A DNA stretch of 64,000 bases from CAZNKU01 sp045654805 (GCA_045654805.1 JAZOOD010000066.1:77795-141794); one strand, 5' to 3'; shown: positions 1 through 9,501, counted from the first letter of the stretch. The notes: generated by a model not told the origin, from the letters alone. Numbers and translations are program-made.

Positions 1-159
1 ACCAGTCATTACAGTTTCGGTATTTATCCCTGAAACAGAATTAACAGATAAGATGTACAATGCTGTAAAAATTGCCACAATCAGCAAAACTGCAAGTATA
101 AATAAAGTCCTTTTATTCTTTTGTTTTTTTCTTGCTTTTTTTGTTTTTTTATCCGACAA
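1..159 (-). CDS. Membrane-anchored protein, N-terminal fragment (runs off window)
   Basis: An open reading frame begins 15 bases downstream of the miaA stop and continues off the left edge. It starts with a very basic stretch (SDKKTKKARKKQKNKRT), then one hydrophobic segment (LFILAVLLIVAIFTALYIL) and a probable extracellular part. TTG at 159 is my preferred start because GGTGGT lies about 8 bases upstream; in-frame GTG codons at 168 and 171 are alternatives. The layout is that of a type II membrane or exported cell-envelope protein. Too little is visible for a family call. It is probably the last or a later gene of the mutS-mutL-miaA transcription unit. Confidence 0.5.
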   Translation of the reverse strand, partial: MSDKKTKKARKKQKNKRTLFILAVLLIVAIFTALYILSVNSVSGINTETVMTG

Positions 160-174
160 GTTTAACACCACCGA

Positions 175-1086
175 TTATTTTGTATTTAGAATATCCATAA
201 CTTGGTCAATATTGCTTATCCAATGGATATTTTCATTACGTCGAAACCAGGTAAGCTGTCTTTTGGCATATCTGCGGCTGCTCTGCTTGATTTTGTCTGT
301 TGCTTCATCAAGGGTTATATGCCCCTCAAGATATTCCACAATCTCCTTATACCCAATAGCCTGCATAGATGTTGCATCCTTTTGCACACCCATATCCATA
401 ATGGCCTTTACTTCATCCACAAGCCCATTTGCAATCATTACATCAACTCGTCTGTTGATTTTGTCATACAGTGCTTCTCTGTCCATATTTATTGCAAACA
501 TAGTTGTGTTATATGGGGACGGCACACTGCGTGACTGTTCATTGTGCCATGTAATAGTCTTACCCGTAAGGTGATAAACCTCTAATGCGCGGATTATTCT
601 TTTACGGTCTGCAACCTTTATCTTACAAGCACTATCAGGGTCGATATTCTCTAACATCTTATAAATATATTCATTACCCATTTCTTCTGCAAGCTTGTCC
701 ATTTTATCACGATATTGTTCATCAGGCTCTATTTCAGAAAACTGAATGTTATTCACCAATGAATCCACATAAAGCCCAGTACCGCCTACCATAACAGGGA
801 TTTTACCCCTTTGATGAATGTTGTCTATAACCTCTTTTGCACATTCACAATATCTTGCAACGGAAAATGCCTCATCAGGATTTACAATATCTATAAGGTG
901 ATGGGGTATGCCCTGACGTTCCTCCATATCAGGCTTTGCAGTACCTATATCCATATACTTATATATCTGCATAGAATCCGCATTGACAATTTCCCCGCCA
1001 AGTCTTTTTGCAACCTCAACGGACAATGCGGTTTTACCCGATGCAGTAGGTCCTGTTATAACTATCAAATCTTTAATAATAATCAT
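175..1086 (-). CDS. miaA: tRNA dimethylallyltransferase MiaA
   Basis: Transfers dimethylallyl from DMAPP to N6 of A37 in tRNAs reading UNN codons (i6A37). The 303-residue length is normal. Visible are the P-loop GPTASGKT at about residues 12-19, the NADSMQIY motif near 36, VGGTGLY near 100, and the C-terminal KRQLTWFRR typical of the family. The ATG lies 3 bases after the mutL stop, and the purine-rich AAGGA directly abuts the ATG, so translation is probably coupled to mutL. MiaB, which further modifies the same base, is encoded upstream in the same direction. Confidence 0.97.
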   Translation of the reverse strand: MIIIKDLIVITGPTASGKTALSVEVAKRLGGEIVNADSMQIYKYMDIGTAKPDMEERQGIPHHLIDIVNPDEAFSVARYCECAKEVIDNIHQRGKIPVMVGGTGLYVDSLVNNIQFSEIEPDEQYRDKMDKLAEEMGNEYIYKMLENIDPDSACKIKVADRKRIIRALEVYHLTGKTITWHNEQSRSVPSPYNTTMFAINMDREALYDKINRRVDVMIANGLVDEVKAIMDMGVQKDATSMQAIGYKEIVEYLEGHITLDEATDKIKQSSRRYAKRQLTWFRRNENIHWISNIDQVMDILNTK

Positions 1087-1089
1087 TCC

Positions 1090-2916
1090 TTATTGAATAC
1101 GTTTAAACATCTTTTCAAGCTCGTACCTTGTTACTTTAACCATTATAGGACGTCCGTGGGGGCAGGTATTAACACCGCCTTGTGCAACAAACAGCCTTAC
1201 AAGCTCGTCAATTTCCTTATCCGAAAGCTTTTTGTTAGCCTTTATTGCCGCCTTGCAGGCGATTGTATGGATGTTTTCCTCCATATAATCAGTTGAGGAA
1301 TTATTTATAATATCAAGTATTACATTTTTCATATCCTCGTCCCTTAAGCTTACAGGCACCTGACGTACCAAAATTGTATTACTGCCAAAATCCTCTACAA
1401 CAAAGCCGTATTTTTCAAGACTTTTCATTTTATCCTCCACCGCGTCATATTCACTTGCGGACAGAGTTATTGCAACGGGGGAAAGTAACATCTGGTACAT
1501 AGTTTCCTTTTCATCATTCATCTGTGTAAGCTTTTCGTAAATCATACGCTCGTGTGCGGCGTGCTGGTCCATAAGCAACACTTCATTATCAAGCTCTAAA
1601 ATAACATATGTGTCAAAAAGCTGGCCTATTATCTTATAGCTGAACTTCTTTTCTTCCTCCACAAATTCCACCTTAGGCTCTGCAATGTTAAACTTTTGCA
1701 ATACACTTACAGTATCCGTATTTTCAGGCACAACAGGTTCAGTTACCCTCGGTTTAAACTCCTTAGGTACGGAAACCTCAATTTTCTTTACAGGTGTAAA
1801 CTGCGGTCTTTCAACATTTACAGGCTTTTGCTCAAATTTTATAAAAGTCTGTTCTGCCTTTGGCTTTTCATTAACCACAGGGCTGTCAAAGGTTACATAT
1901 CTTGACTTTATCTTTTCCCGTATTTCGTCATTTTCCTTTTGTAATGCACCCTTTACCGCCCAGTAAACCTCGTCACAAACCTGACGCTCGTTTACAAACT
2001 TTACCTCCTGCTTGGTAGGGTGTACGTTAATGTCCACCATTTCATAAGGTACGTCTATGCACATTACGTAAAATGGGAATTTGCCAACCATTATGTTGTT
2101 TTTATAAGCACTTTCCACCACTGCGGTTATTGCTCTGTTTTTAACATATCTGCCGTTTACAAACACGCTCTGGAAAGCTCGGTTACCACGGGAAAGTTCC
2201 TTTTTACCTACATACCCGCTTATTTTTATGGTAGGGTTAGTGTTTGTAAGCTCAATTACACCCTTTGCATAATCACGGCCGTACACACTGTATATACAGG
2301 ACTTTAATTCACCGTCACCGCTTACAAAAAGCTTTTCCTTTTCATCTATTATATATCTTACACTAATATGCGGATTTGCCATAACAAGGCGTTCCACAAT
2401 GTCGGTAATATAGCTTGCTTCCGTGGAATCACGCTTTAAAAACTTCATCCTTGCAGGAGTATTGAAGAATAAATTTTTTACAACAATAGTAGTACCCACA
2501 GGGCAACCCACAGTTTCTTCCTTTACAAATTTACCGCCGCTTATTTCTAAAAAAGTACCGTTTTCGTCCTCTGTTTTGGACATTATTTCCACATTGGACA
2601 CTGCCGCGATACTAGCCAACGCCTCACCGCGGAAGCCTAAAGTTTTAATGGAAAACAAGTCATCCTCGTTTATGATTTTGCTTGTAGCGTGTGGCAAAAA
2701 GGCTGTTTTAATATCCTCAGGGGATATACCGCAGCCGTTATCCGTAACACGGATATATGATATACCGCCGTTTTTAATCTCAATAATTATATTGGTAGCA
2801 CCTGCGTCAACGGAATTTTCCACCAATTCCTTAATTACAGATGCAGGGCGTTCCACTACCTCACCGGCGGCGATTTTATTTGACATTTCACTTGATAAAA
2901 CATTTATCTTCTTCAT
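1090..2916 (-). CDS. mutL: DNA mismatch repair protein MutL (endonuclease type)
   Basis: Couples MutS mismatch recognition to strand incision and excision. The 608 residues contain an N-terminal GHKL ATPase (NKIAAGEVVERP, DNGCGI, the GFRGEAL region), a variable linker around residues 340-420 and a C-terminal domain. That domain carries the metal-binding endonuclease motif DQHAAHERMIYE with ACKAAIKANKKL and CPHGRP, so this is the nicking MutL found in organisms without MutH. The ATG overlaps the mutS stop (ATGA), with AGAGG about 11 bases upstream, indicating translational coupling. Confidence 0.98.
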   Translation of the reverse strand: MKKINVLSSEMSNKIAAGEVVERPASVIKELVENSVDAGATNIIIEIKNGGISYIRVTDNGCGISPEDIKTAFLPHATSKIINEDDLFSIKTLGFRGEALASIAAVSNVEIMSKTEDENGTFLEISGGKFVKEETVGCPVGTTIVVKNLFFNTPARMKFLKRDSTEASYITDIVERLVMANPHISVRYIIDEKEKLFVSGDGELKSCIYSVYGRDYAKGVIELTNTNPTIKISGYVGKKELSRGNRAFQSVFVNGRYVKNRAITAVVESAYKNNIMVGKFPFYVMCIDVPYEMVDINVHPTKQEVKFVNERQVCDEVYWAVKGALQKENDEIREKIKSRYVTFDSPVVNEKPKAEQTFIKFEQKPVNVERPQFTPVKKIEVSVPKEFKPRVTEPVVPENTDTVSVLQKFNIAEPKVEFVEEEKKFSYKIIGQLFDTYVILELDNEVLLMDQHAAHERMIYEKLTQMNDEKETMYQMLLSPVAITLSASEYDAVEDKMKSLEKYGFVVEDFGSNTILVRQVPVSLRDEDMKNVILDIINNSSTDYMEENIHTIACKAAIKANKKLSDKEIDELVRLFVAQGGVNTCPHGRPIMVKVTRYELEKMFKRIQ

Positions 2917-5513
2917 ACTTTATCAGCCTCTGTTTTAAGTTCATAAAGTTTATTTAAAGCCTCGATAGGTGTAAGGGTGGTTACATCCATCTTCTGTAAT
3001 TTATCTATAATATCCTGACCGCCAAATTGCCCAAAGCCAAGCTGTACATCCTCTTGAACGTGTTCAGGTACATTTTGATTAATGTCCGTATTTATAACAG
3101 ACAATTTTTCAACAATTTCCTTAGCACGCTTAATAACGTCATTTTTTACACCTGCCAGCTTTGCAACCTCTATGCCGTAGCTTTGGTCTGCACCGCCTCG
3201 GATAATTTTGCGTAAAAATATAATGTCGTCACCGCGTTTTTTTACTGCGATGCAATAATTTTTAACACCGTCGAGCTTGTCCTCAAGCTCTGTAAGCTCG
3301 TGATAATGTGTTGCAAAAAGGGTCTTTGCACCCAATTTTTTAGTGTCTGCAATATATTCAACAACCGCCCATGCAATTGACAAGCCGTCATAGGTAGACG
3401 TGCCTCTGCCGATTTCGTCAAGTATAAGCAGGCTGTTTTTGGTAGCATTGTTTAAAATGTTTGCAACCTCGTTCATTTCCACCATAAAGGTACTCTGTCC
3501 TGAAGCAAGGTCGTCACTTGCACCTACACGGGTGAATATTTTGTCCACTATACCGATTTCCGCACTGGTTGCAGGCACAAAACTGCCGATTTGTGCCATA
3601 AGTACAATTAATGCAACCTGACGCATATATGTGGACTTACCTGCCATATTGGGGCCTGTTATTATAGAAACCCTGTCTGTCTGGCTTAAAAATGTGTCGT
3701 TAGGTATAAACAGTTGCTGACCTTTAAGCACACGTTCCACAACGGGGTGTCTGCCGTCTTTTATATCAATTTTATTTGAAACATTAACAATGGGCATTGT
3801 GTAGTTGTTTTTAACCGAAACCTCTGCCAGCGAACACAAGACGTCAAGCTCTGCCAACGCCTTTGCAGTCTGCAAAATACGTGCGTTTGCATTTGCAACA
3901 ACGTCGCGTATTTCACAAAAGATTGAATATTCAAGGGCACATATGCGTTCCTCCGCACCTAAAATATTATTTTCAATCTCTTTAAGTTCACCGGTAATAT
4001 ATCTTTCCCCTGTTGTTAAAGTTTGCTTGCGGATATATGTATCAGGTACAAGGCCGATATTGGACTTTGATACCTCAATATAATAGCCAAAAACCTTGTT
4101 AAACCCGATTTTAAGATTTTTTATTCCCGTCTTTTCCTTTTCCTGTTGTTCAATAGTTGCAAGCCATTGCTTGCCCTCTGTCATCGCCTTGCGGTAAAGG
4201 TCCACATTTTCGTCAAATCCCTCGCGGATTATACCGCCCTCTTTGATTGTAATAGGAGGATTTTCAATAATTGCCCTTTCAAGCAAATCGCACAAATCAC
4301 CCATATCATCAAGGTTGTTACATACCGAACGGTTTAATGTAGAATTCAATTTTTCCGCATTTTTAATAATTTCCGGCAATGGCTCAAAAGACGCCTTTAA
4401 AGCCAGCAAATCACGGCAGTTTGCACTGCCTGTAACAACACGGCTTATAAGCCTTTCAATATCCTGAATTTTAGATAAATTTTCGCGGATTTCGGACCTT
4501 ATAATAGTAGACTTGTTAAGTTCCTCCACCGCGTTTAATCTGTTTTGTATACTTGTTACATTCAAAAGGGGCTTGTCAACCCAGGACTTTAAAAGTCTTG
4601 CTCCCATTGAAGTTTCAGTATCATCAAGCACCCACAAAAGTGAGCCTCTGCGCTTGTTGTCACGCATTGTAGCTGTAATTTCAAGGTTACGCTTTGATGA
4701 AAAGTCAATGTCCATATACTGTTCCGATGTGTAAAACTGAATATTCTGAATGTGAGGAAGCTTGCACATCTGTGTCTTGGCAAGGTATTCAAGCATAGCA
4801 CCTACCGCAACGGTGGCACATTCATAACCATTTATTGGCAAAGCATCTGCATTTTCACCAAATTGTTCACGGATTTTTTGATTAACAAAGCTTTCTTCAA
4901 AAAAATATTCCTGTTCCGCCTCTGCAGAACACCCAAGCCTTTCGTTAACAAACGAAACCAAACTGCCGTTTTCCAAAAATCCACCGTTACATATTATTTC
5001 ACTTGGGTTATAGCGTGAAAGCTCGCTTAATATATCACCTCTGTCGTATGCAAACTGCGTTGCAAACAAGTCACCTGTGGTTACATCAACAAAGGACATA
5101 CCCACAACCTCGTCCTTTAAATATACAGAGCATAAATAGTTGTTGTTTTTTTCATCCAACAGTTTTGAATTTGTTACCGTACCTGCGGTAACAACCCGTA
5201 CTACATCTCTCTTTACAATACCCTTTGCCGCGGCAGGGTCCTCAACCTGTTCACAAATTGCAATCTTATATCCCTTTTCAATCAATTTATCCACATACTG
5301 CTCTGCTGCGTGATAAGGAACACCGCACATAGGAGCACGCTCCTCCTGACCGCAATCCTTACCTGTCAGGGTAAGTTCAAGCTCCTTTGAGCAGGTTATT
5401 GCATCCTCATAGAACATTTCATAAAAATCGCCAAGTCTGAAGAACAGAATAGTATCCTGATATTTTTCTTTTATCTCAAAATATTGTTGCATCATTGGTG
5501 ATAACTTAGCCAT
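2913..5513 (-). CDS. mutS: DNA mismatch repair ATPase MutS
   Basis: Recognises mismatches and small loops as a dimer. The protein has 866 residues, standard for MutS1. The N-terminal mismatch-binding domain shows FFRLGDFYEMFYEDA, with the intercalating Phe followed by Glu in the F-x-E arrangement. The C-terminal ABC-type ATPase has Walker A GPNMAGKSTYMRQ, the signature segment ASDDLASGQSTFMVEM, Walker B LLILDEIGRGTSTYDG and the ATHYHEL switch. It overlaps mutL by 4 bases. A 160-base gap containing a strong inverted-repeat element separates it from ricA. Confidence 0.98.
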   Translation of the reverse strand: MAKLSPMMQQYFEIKEKYQDTILFFRLGDFYEMFYEDAITCSKELELTLTGKDCGQEERAPMCGVPYHAAEQYVDKLIEKGYKIAICEQVEDPAAAKGIVKRDVVRVVTAGTVTNSKLLDEKNNNYLCSVYLKDEVVGMSFVDVTTGDLFATQFAYDRGDILSELSRYNPSEIICNGGFLENGSLVSFVNERLGCSAEAEQEYFFEESFVNQKIREQFGENADALPINGYECATVAVGAMLEYLAKTQMCKLPHIQNIQFYTSEQYMDIDFSSKRNLEITATMRDNKRRGSLLWVLDDTETSMGARLLKSWVDKPLLNVTSIQNRLNAVEELNKSTIIRSEIRENLSKIQDIERLISRVVTGSANCRDLLALKASFEPLPEIIKNAEKLNSTLNRSVCNNLDDMGDLCDLLERAIIENPPITIKEGGIIREGFDENVDLYRKAMTEGKQWLATIEQQEKEKTGIKNLKIGFNKVFGYYIEVSKSNIGLVPDTYIRKQTLTTGERYITGELKEIENNILGAEERICALEYSIFCEIRDVVANANARILQTAKALAELDVLCSLAEVSVKNNYTMPIVNVSNKIDIKDGRHPVVERVLKGQQLFIPNDTFLSQTDRVSIITGPNMAGKSTYMRQVALIVLMAQIGSFVPATSAEIGIVDKIFTRVGASDDLASGQSTFMVEMNEVANILNNATKNSLLILDEIGRGTSTYDGLSIAWAVVEYIADTKKLGAKTLFATHYHELTELEDKLDGVKNYCIAVKKRGDDIIFLRKIIRGGADQSYGIEVAKLAGVKNDVIKRAKEIVEKLSVINTDINQNVPEHVQEDVQLGFGQFGGQDIIDKLQKMDVTTLTPIEALNKLYELKTEADKV

Positions 5514-5551
5514 TTTTATTACTTTCCCTTCAATAAACTTTTATAATACTG

Positions 5552-5674
5552 TGTGGATAAAAAATGTTTGGAATGAACAAGCCAAGCCCAAGCTATGCTT
5601 GGGGAGTCCCCGAAGGCGTACAAAGGTACGTCGAGCGGCTTGGTTTGTTTATTTCCGGACATTTTTTATCCACA
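5552..5674. repeat. 123-bp inverted-repeat element with DnaA-box-like ends
   Basis: Perfect 16-bp terminal inverted repeats (TGTGGATAAAAAATGT at 5552-5567 and its complement at 5659-5674) enclose a second, imperfect inner stem and two small hairpins (CCCAAGC-TAT-GCTTGGG at 5587-5603; GCGTAC-AAAG-GTACGT at 5616-5631). The outermost 9 bases of each arm are TGTGGATAA/TTATCCACA, identical to the DnaA box consensus. It fills the ricA-mutS gap and ends 2 bases before the ricA stop codon. It could be a MITE-like insertion, a processing or termination structure within the transcript, or a pair of DnaA sites. No flanking target duplication is obvious. Confidence 0.7.
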
Positions 5675-5675
5675 A

Positions 5676-6062
5676 TTAGTGACATCCACCGCATGAACCG
5701 CAGTTTCCTGAACAACCGCCCTCTTCAGCAGGGTTAATGTATGAGCCTACTATGGCATTAACCTGTTCCATCATATCGTTAAATTCCTGCATAGCCTCCA
5801 TAAATTCCGCAATGCTTTTGTTGTTGTTAAGCTTTTCAACTTCCTTTTCCATTTCGTTGCGGATTTCCTGCATTCTTTCGTTGGAAATACCGGGTTCTGC
5901 AGCTTCTTTAATTAACTGCTCACGCTTTCTGTTATAATTCATTAGTACAAGTGAAGCCTCGCCGTCTGCAGACTGTGCCTCCCTTGCGTCGTTTAGTCTT
6001 TTAAATGTATCGCTTTCTGCAATCATTGTTCCAAGTTCGTGTGCTTTTTCAAATACGTTCAT
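5676..6062 (-). CDS. ricA: RicA/YmcA-like YlbF-family protein with cysteine-rich tail
   Basis: A 128-residue helical YlbF/YmcA (Com_YlbF) protein, here directly downstream of miaB as ymcA is downstream of ymcB in Bacillus subtilis. In B. subtilis, RicA acts with RicF and RicT in RNase Y-dependent mRNA maturation and in competence, biofilm and sporulation control; the complex carries [4Fe-4S] clusters. The last residues, GGCSGNCGSCGGCH, contain four cysteines and a terminal histidine, consistent with metal or cluster binding (inference). The ATG has AAAGGAG 7 bases upstream. RicA rather than RicF is inferred from gene order. Confidence 0.8.
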   Translation of the reverse strand: MNVFEKAHELGTMIAESDTFKRLNDAREAQSADGEASLVLMNYNRKREQLIKEAAEPGISNERMQEIRNEMEKEVEKLNNNKSIAEFMEAMQEFNDMMEQVNAIVGSYINPAEEGGCSGNCGSCGGCH

Positions 6063-6075
6063 TTTATATTCTCCT

Positions 6076-7467
6076 TTAATCTATGATTTCACCTGTAAGC
6101 GCCCAGGTAGCCGCTTTGGTGATTTTAACATTAACTATCTTACCGATATTTGACTCATCTCCCGAAAAGTTTACAACCTTGTTTTCAGTTGTTCTTCCCG
6201 TCAGCATTGTGTCGTCGGTACGGCTTTTACCCTCTACAAGCACTTCCACCACTGCGTCCTGAAGTTTCATATTACGGTGGTGCAAAATTTCTGCCTGAGC
6301 ATCAACAAGTCTGTCAAAATTGTTCTTTATTTCTTCCTCGGAAATTACAAAGTCCATCTCCGCCGCAGGTGTACCCTTACGCCTTGAATATATAAAGTTA
6401 TATACCATATCATAACCCACTTTTTTGACAACATCTAAAGTGTCCTCAAAATCCTCCGTTGTTTCGGTAGGAAAGCCCACTATAATGTCAGTGGATATTG
6501 CAATCCCAGGCATAGCTGTGCGTATTTTGTCAATAAGTGCAAGGTATTGTTCCTTTGTATACTTTCTGTTCATATCCTTTAGCACCTTTGTACTGCCGCT
6601 TTGTAAAGGTACGTGCAGTTGCCTGCATACCTTTGGGTTAGATGCCATTTCCCCGATAAGCTTGTCTGTAATATCCTTTGGATGTACGGACACAAAACGG
6701 ATACGTTCTATGCCCTCAACCTCGCTTACAAGGTGCAGTAAATCTGCAAAATCCATTTCACCGCAATCCTTACCGTAGGAATTTACATTTTGTCCCACAA
6801 GGGTAATTTCCTTATACCCCTGTGCTGCCAAGCCTTCAACCTCCGCAATAATATCCGTATGAGCACGGCTTCTTTCTCTACCCCTTACATAGGGCACTAT
6901 GCAGTATGAACAAAAGTTGTTGCACCCATACATTACGGAAACTGTCGCCACCACGTTACTGCCACGGATGTGTGAAATATTTTCCGCCACATAACCGTCA
7001 GTATCCTCAACATCTACAATACGCTTTTGCATTGCACTGTAAATAATCTGCGGAAAGCGGTGGAGCGAGTGTGTACCGAATATCATATCCACGTGCTTAT
7101 AACGTGACTTTATACGTTCCACAATATGGTTTTGCTGTATCATACAACCGCATATACCAATTAACATATCAGGGCGTTCTTTTTTTATGTTTTTCAAAGC
7201 ACCCAAAAAGCCAAAAACCTTAAGCTCCGCATTTTCGCGTACTGCACAGGTGTTGAAAATAACAACATCTGCAGTCTTTGAATTATCACACATTTCATAG
7301 CCCATATCCGTAAGCATACCGCGTATACGTTCGGAATCATTTTCATTTTGCACACAGCCTAAAGTGACTACGCACGCCTTAAGCTTTTTACCAATATTCA
7401 GTTCCTTAATTTTTGCCGATATATCCTTTTGTCTTTGGATTTCGGCATCAGTAACCTTTTTTATCAT
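6076..7467 (-). CDS. miaB: tRNA-2-methylthio-N6-dimethylallyladenosine synthase MiaB
   Basis: Radical-SAM methylthiotransferase that converts i6A37 to ms2i6A37. The order is UPF0004 domain (cysteines in VTLGCVQNENDSERI, FNTCAVRENAE, GICGCMIQQ), radical SAM core with the cluster motif CNNFCSYCIVPYVRGRERSR, then a C-terminal TRAM domain. I place the start at the ATG ending at 7467 (463 residues), which has AGAGG 6 bases upstream. A longer frame to 7512 would overlap typA by 32 bases and lacks a binding site. It lies 13 bases after typA and precedes ricA. Confidence 0.96.
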   Translation of the reverse strand: MIKKVTDAEIQRQKDISAKIKELNIGKKLKACVVTLGCVQNENDSERIRGMLTDMGYEMCDNSKTADVVIFNTCAVRENAELKVFGFLGALKNIKKERPDMLIGICGCMIQQNHIVERIKSRYKHVDMIFGTHSLHRFPQIIYSAMQKRIVDVEDTDGYVAENISHIRGSNVVATVSVMYGCNNFCSYCIVPYVRGRERSRAHTDIIAEVEGLAAQGYKEITLVGQNVNSYGKDCGEMDFADLLHLVSEVEGIERIRFVSVHPKDITDKLIGEMASNPKVCRQLHVPLQSGSTKVLKDMNRKYTKEQYLALIDKIRTAMPGIAISTDIIVGFPTETTEDFEDTLDVVKKVGYDMVYNFIYSRRKGTPAAEMDFVISEEEIKNNFDRLVDAQAEILHHRNMKLQDAVVEVLVEGKSRTDDTMLTGRTTENKVVNFSGDESNIGKIVNVKITKAATWALTGEIID

Positions 7468-7480
7468 TTTAAACCTCTGA

Positions 7481-9304
7481 TTATTTATTCTTACGGCTAT
7501 TTGCCTTTGCACGAAGCTCAGTATTCAAAATTTTCTTTCTTATTCTTAAATTCTTTGGAGTAATTTCCACAAGCTCGTCCTCACCTATAAAGTCAAGGCA
7601 GTTTTCAAGACTCATATTTACAGGAGGCACTAATCTTAAAGCGTCGTCAGAGCCTGACGCACGGGTATTTGTAAGCTGTTTTCTCTTACAAACGTTAATA
7701 GTAATATCCTCATTACGTGAATTTTCACCTACTACCATACCCTCATAAACCTTAACACCTGCACCGATAAACAGCTTACCTCTGTCCTGTGCATTGAATA
7801 GTCCGTAGGTTATGGATTCACCATTTTCCCACGCTACCAATGAGCCACGTTCCCTCATCTGTATTTCGCCCTTATAAGGCTCATATCCGTCAAGGTAATG
7901 GTTCATAATACCTGTACCCTTTGTGTCTGTTAAAAGTTCACTTCTGTAGCCCACAAGACCGCGTGCAGGGATTTTGAATTCCAACCTTGTATAGCCCTGA
8001 CTTACAGGTTGCATATTAGCCATTTCCGCCTTGCGGTTACCTAATTTTTCCATTACAGCACCTGTGTATTCGTCAGGTACGTCAACTACAAGGTGTTCAA
8101 TAGGCTCGCACTGTACGCCGTCTATTTCTTTAAACAATACCATTGGTTTAGAAACCTGAAATTCAAAGCCTTCTCTTCTCATAGTTTCTATAAGGATTGA
8201 AAGATGAAGTTCACCACGTCCCGCAACCTCAAAGCTGTCTGCGGAATCTGTTTCGCTTACTCTTAACGATACATTTGTTTCAAGCTCCTTTTCCAGCCTG
8301 TCCTTTATGTGACGGGATGTTACAAATTCTCCCTCCTGACCTGCAAAGGGGCTGTTGTTTACGCTGAATGTCATTGACAAGGTAGGCTCGTCAATTTCCG
8401 TAAAAGGCAATGGTTCAATGCAGTCAGGCGAGCATACGGTTTCACCTATCTCGATATTTGTAAGCCCTGCAATACATACGATGTCACCTACTGATGCACT
8501 TTCAACCTCTACCTTTTTAAGTCCTTCAAAGGTAAATATTTTAGTAGCACGGACATTTGTAGTCTTTCCGTCCTTTTTACAAATTGTTATATTTTGCCCT
8601 ACCTTTACAGTACCTCTGTGTACTCTGCCTACTGCAATACGGCCAATGTAATCGTCATAGTCAATGTTAGATGCCAAAAATTGGAATGACCCTTCAACAT
8701 CACCCTCCGGTGCGGGAACATTATCCACAATCATATCCAAAAGAAGCTTCATACTGTCTGTTTTAACACTTGGGTCCAATGTTGCATATCCGTCACGGCC
8801 TGATGCAAAGATAGTAGGAGATTCCAACTGGTCATCATTGGCATCCAAATCTATAAACAAATCAAGCACCTCATCCACAACCTCATAAGGTCTTGCATTA
8901 GGCTTGTCCAGTTTATTTACAACTATAATAGGCTTAAGGTCTCGTGCCAATGCCTTTTTAAGCACAAATCTTGTCTGTGGCATACAACCCTCAAAGGAGT
9001 CTACAAGCAAAAGTACGCCGTCTACCATATCAAGCACACGTTCCACCTCACCGCCAAAATCCGCGTGCCCCGGAGTATCCACAATATTAATCTTTATACC
9101 GTTATAGTTGATACCTGTGTTTTTAGAAAGTATGGTAATACCTCTTTCCTTTTCAATATCACCGCTGTCCATTACACAAACATCTACCTGTTCGTTATCC
9201 CTGAAAATACCGCTTTGCTGTAAAAGTGCGTCAACCAACGTAGTTTTACCGTGGTCAACGTGTGCGATAATAGCGATATTTCTTAAATTTTCAATCTTAC
9301 TCAT
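7481..9304 (-). CDS. typA: Ribosome-associated translational GTPase TypA/BipA
   Basis: GTPase of the EF-G/LepA superfamily that binds the 70S ribosome and aids 50S assembly and stress growth. In 607 residues the G motifs are clear: AHVDHGKTTLVDALL near the start, the ERGITI switch, DTPGHADFGGEVER and NKLDKPNARP. EF-G-like domains and the BipA-specific C-terminal domain with RMRERGSLVAWENGE follow. AGGGAG lies about 9 bases before the ATG. A TTGTAA-17-TATAAT promoter (9353-9381) lies upstream, back to back with the tRNA-Gly promoter. Confidence 0.97.
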   Translation of the reverse strand: MSKIENLRNIAIIAHVDHGKTTLVDALLQQSGIFRDNEQVDVCVMDSGDIEKERGITILSKNTGINYNGIKINIVDTPGHADFGGEVERVLDMVDGVLLLVDSFEGCMPQTRFVLKKALARDLKPIIVVNKLDKPNARPYEVVDEVLDLFIDLDANDDQLESPTIFASGRDGYATLDPSVKTDSMKLLLDMIVDNVPAPEGDVEGSFQFLASNIDYDDYIGRIAVGRVHRGTVKVGQNITICKKDGKTTNVRATKIFTFEGLKKVEVESASVGDIVCIAGLTNIEIGETVCSPDCIEPLPFTEIDEPTLSMTFSVNNSPFAGQEGEFVTSRHIKDRLEKELETNVSLRVSETDSADSFEVAGRGELHLSILIETMRREGFEFQVSKPMVLFKEIDGVQCEPIEHLVVDVPDEYTGAVMEKLGNRKAEMANMQPVSQGYTRLEFKIPARGLVGYRSELLTDTKGTGIMNHYLDGYEPYKGEIQMRERGSLVAWENGESITYGLFNAQDRGKLFIGAGVKVYEGMVVGENSRNEDITINVCKRKQLTNTRASGSDDALRLVPPVNMSLENCLDFIGEDELVEITPKNLRIRKKILNTELRAKANSRKNK

Positions 9305-9352
9305 TAAATGTCTCCCTTTCTGTTATTACATAATGCTCCATTTAATCATATT

Positions 9353-9381
9353 ATTATATCATATTTTTTTTAATTTTACAA
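9353..9381 (-). promoter_or_regulatory. Sigma-A promoter of typA
   Basis: On the minus strand TTGTAA (9381-9376), a 17-base spacer and TATAAT (9358-9353) lie about 50 bases upstream of the typA ATG. Its -35 is only 3 bases from the -35 of the divergent tRNA-Gly promoter. Confidence 0.6.
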
Positions 9382-9384
9382 CAC

Positions 9385-9413
9385 TTGACAAGGAAAAAGT
9401 TTTATTATATAAT
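9385..9413 (+). promoter_or_regulatory. Consensus sigma-A promoter of tRNA-Gly
   Basis: A perfect TTGACA (9385-9390), 17-base spacer and TATAAT (9408-9413) lie 13 bases upstream of the mature tRNA 5' end, so the precursor leader is very short. Confidence 0.8.
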
Positions 9414-9426
9414 TACTGTATCATAT

Positions 9427-9501
9427 GCGGGAGTGGCTCAGTGGTAGAGCGTCACCTTGCCAAGGTGAACGTCGCGAGTTCGAATCTCGTCTTCCGCTCC
9501 A
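9427..9501 (+). tRNA. tRNA-Gly (GCC)
   Basis: A full cloverleaf can be drawn: 7-bp acceptor GCGGGAG/CTTCCGC with one G-U, D arm with GGTAGAGC, anticodon loop CTTGCCAA with anticodon GCC, and T arm GCGAGTTCGAATCTCGT. CCA is encoded. It is a single-gene unit followed at once by a rho-independent terminator. Confidence 0.97.

Noticed and set aside
5287..5295. TTATCCACA within mutS (and again at 8721-8729 in typA) as DnaA boxes
   Set aside because: Both lie in ordinary coding sequence without neighbouring repeats; minus-strand codons such as TGT GGA TAA-like runs produce this 9-mer readily.
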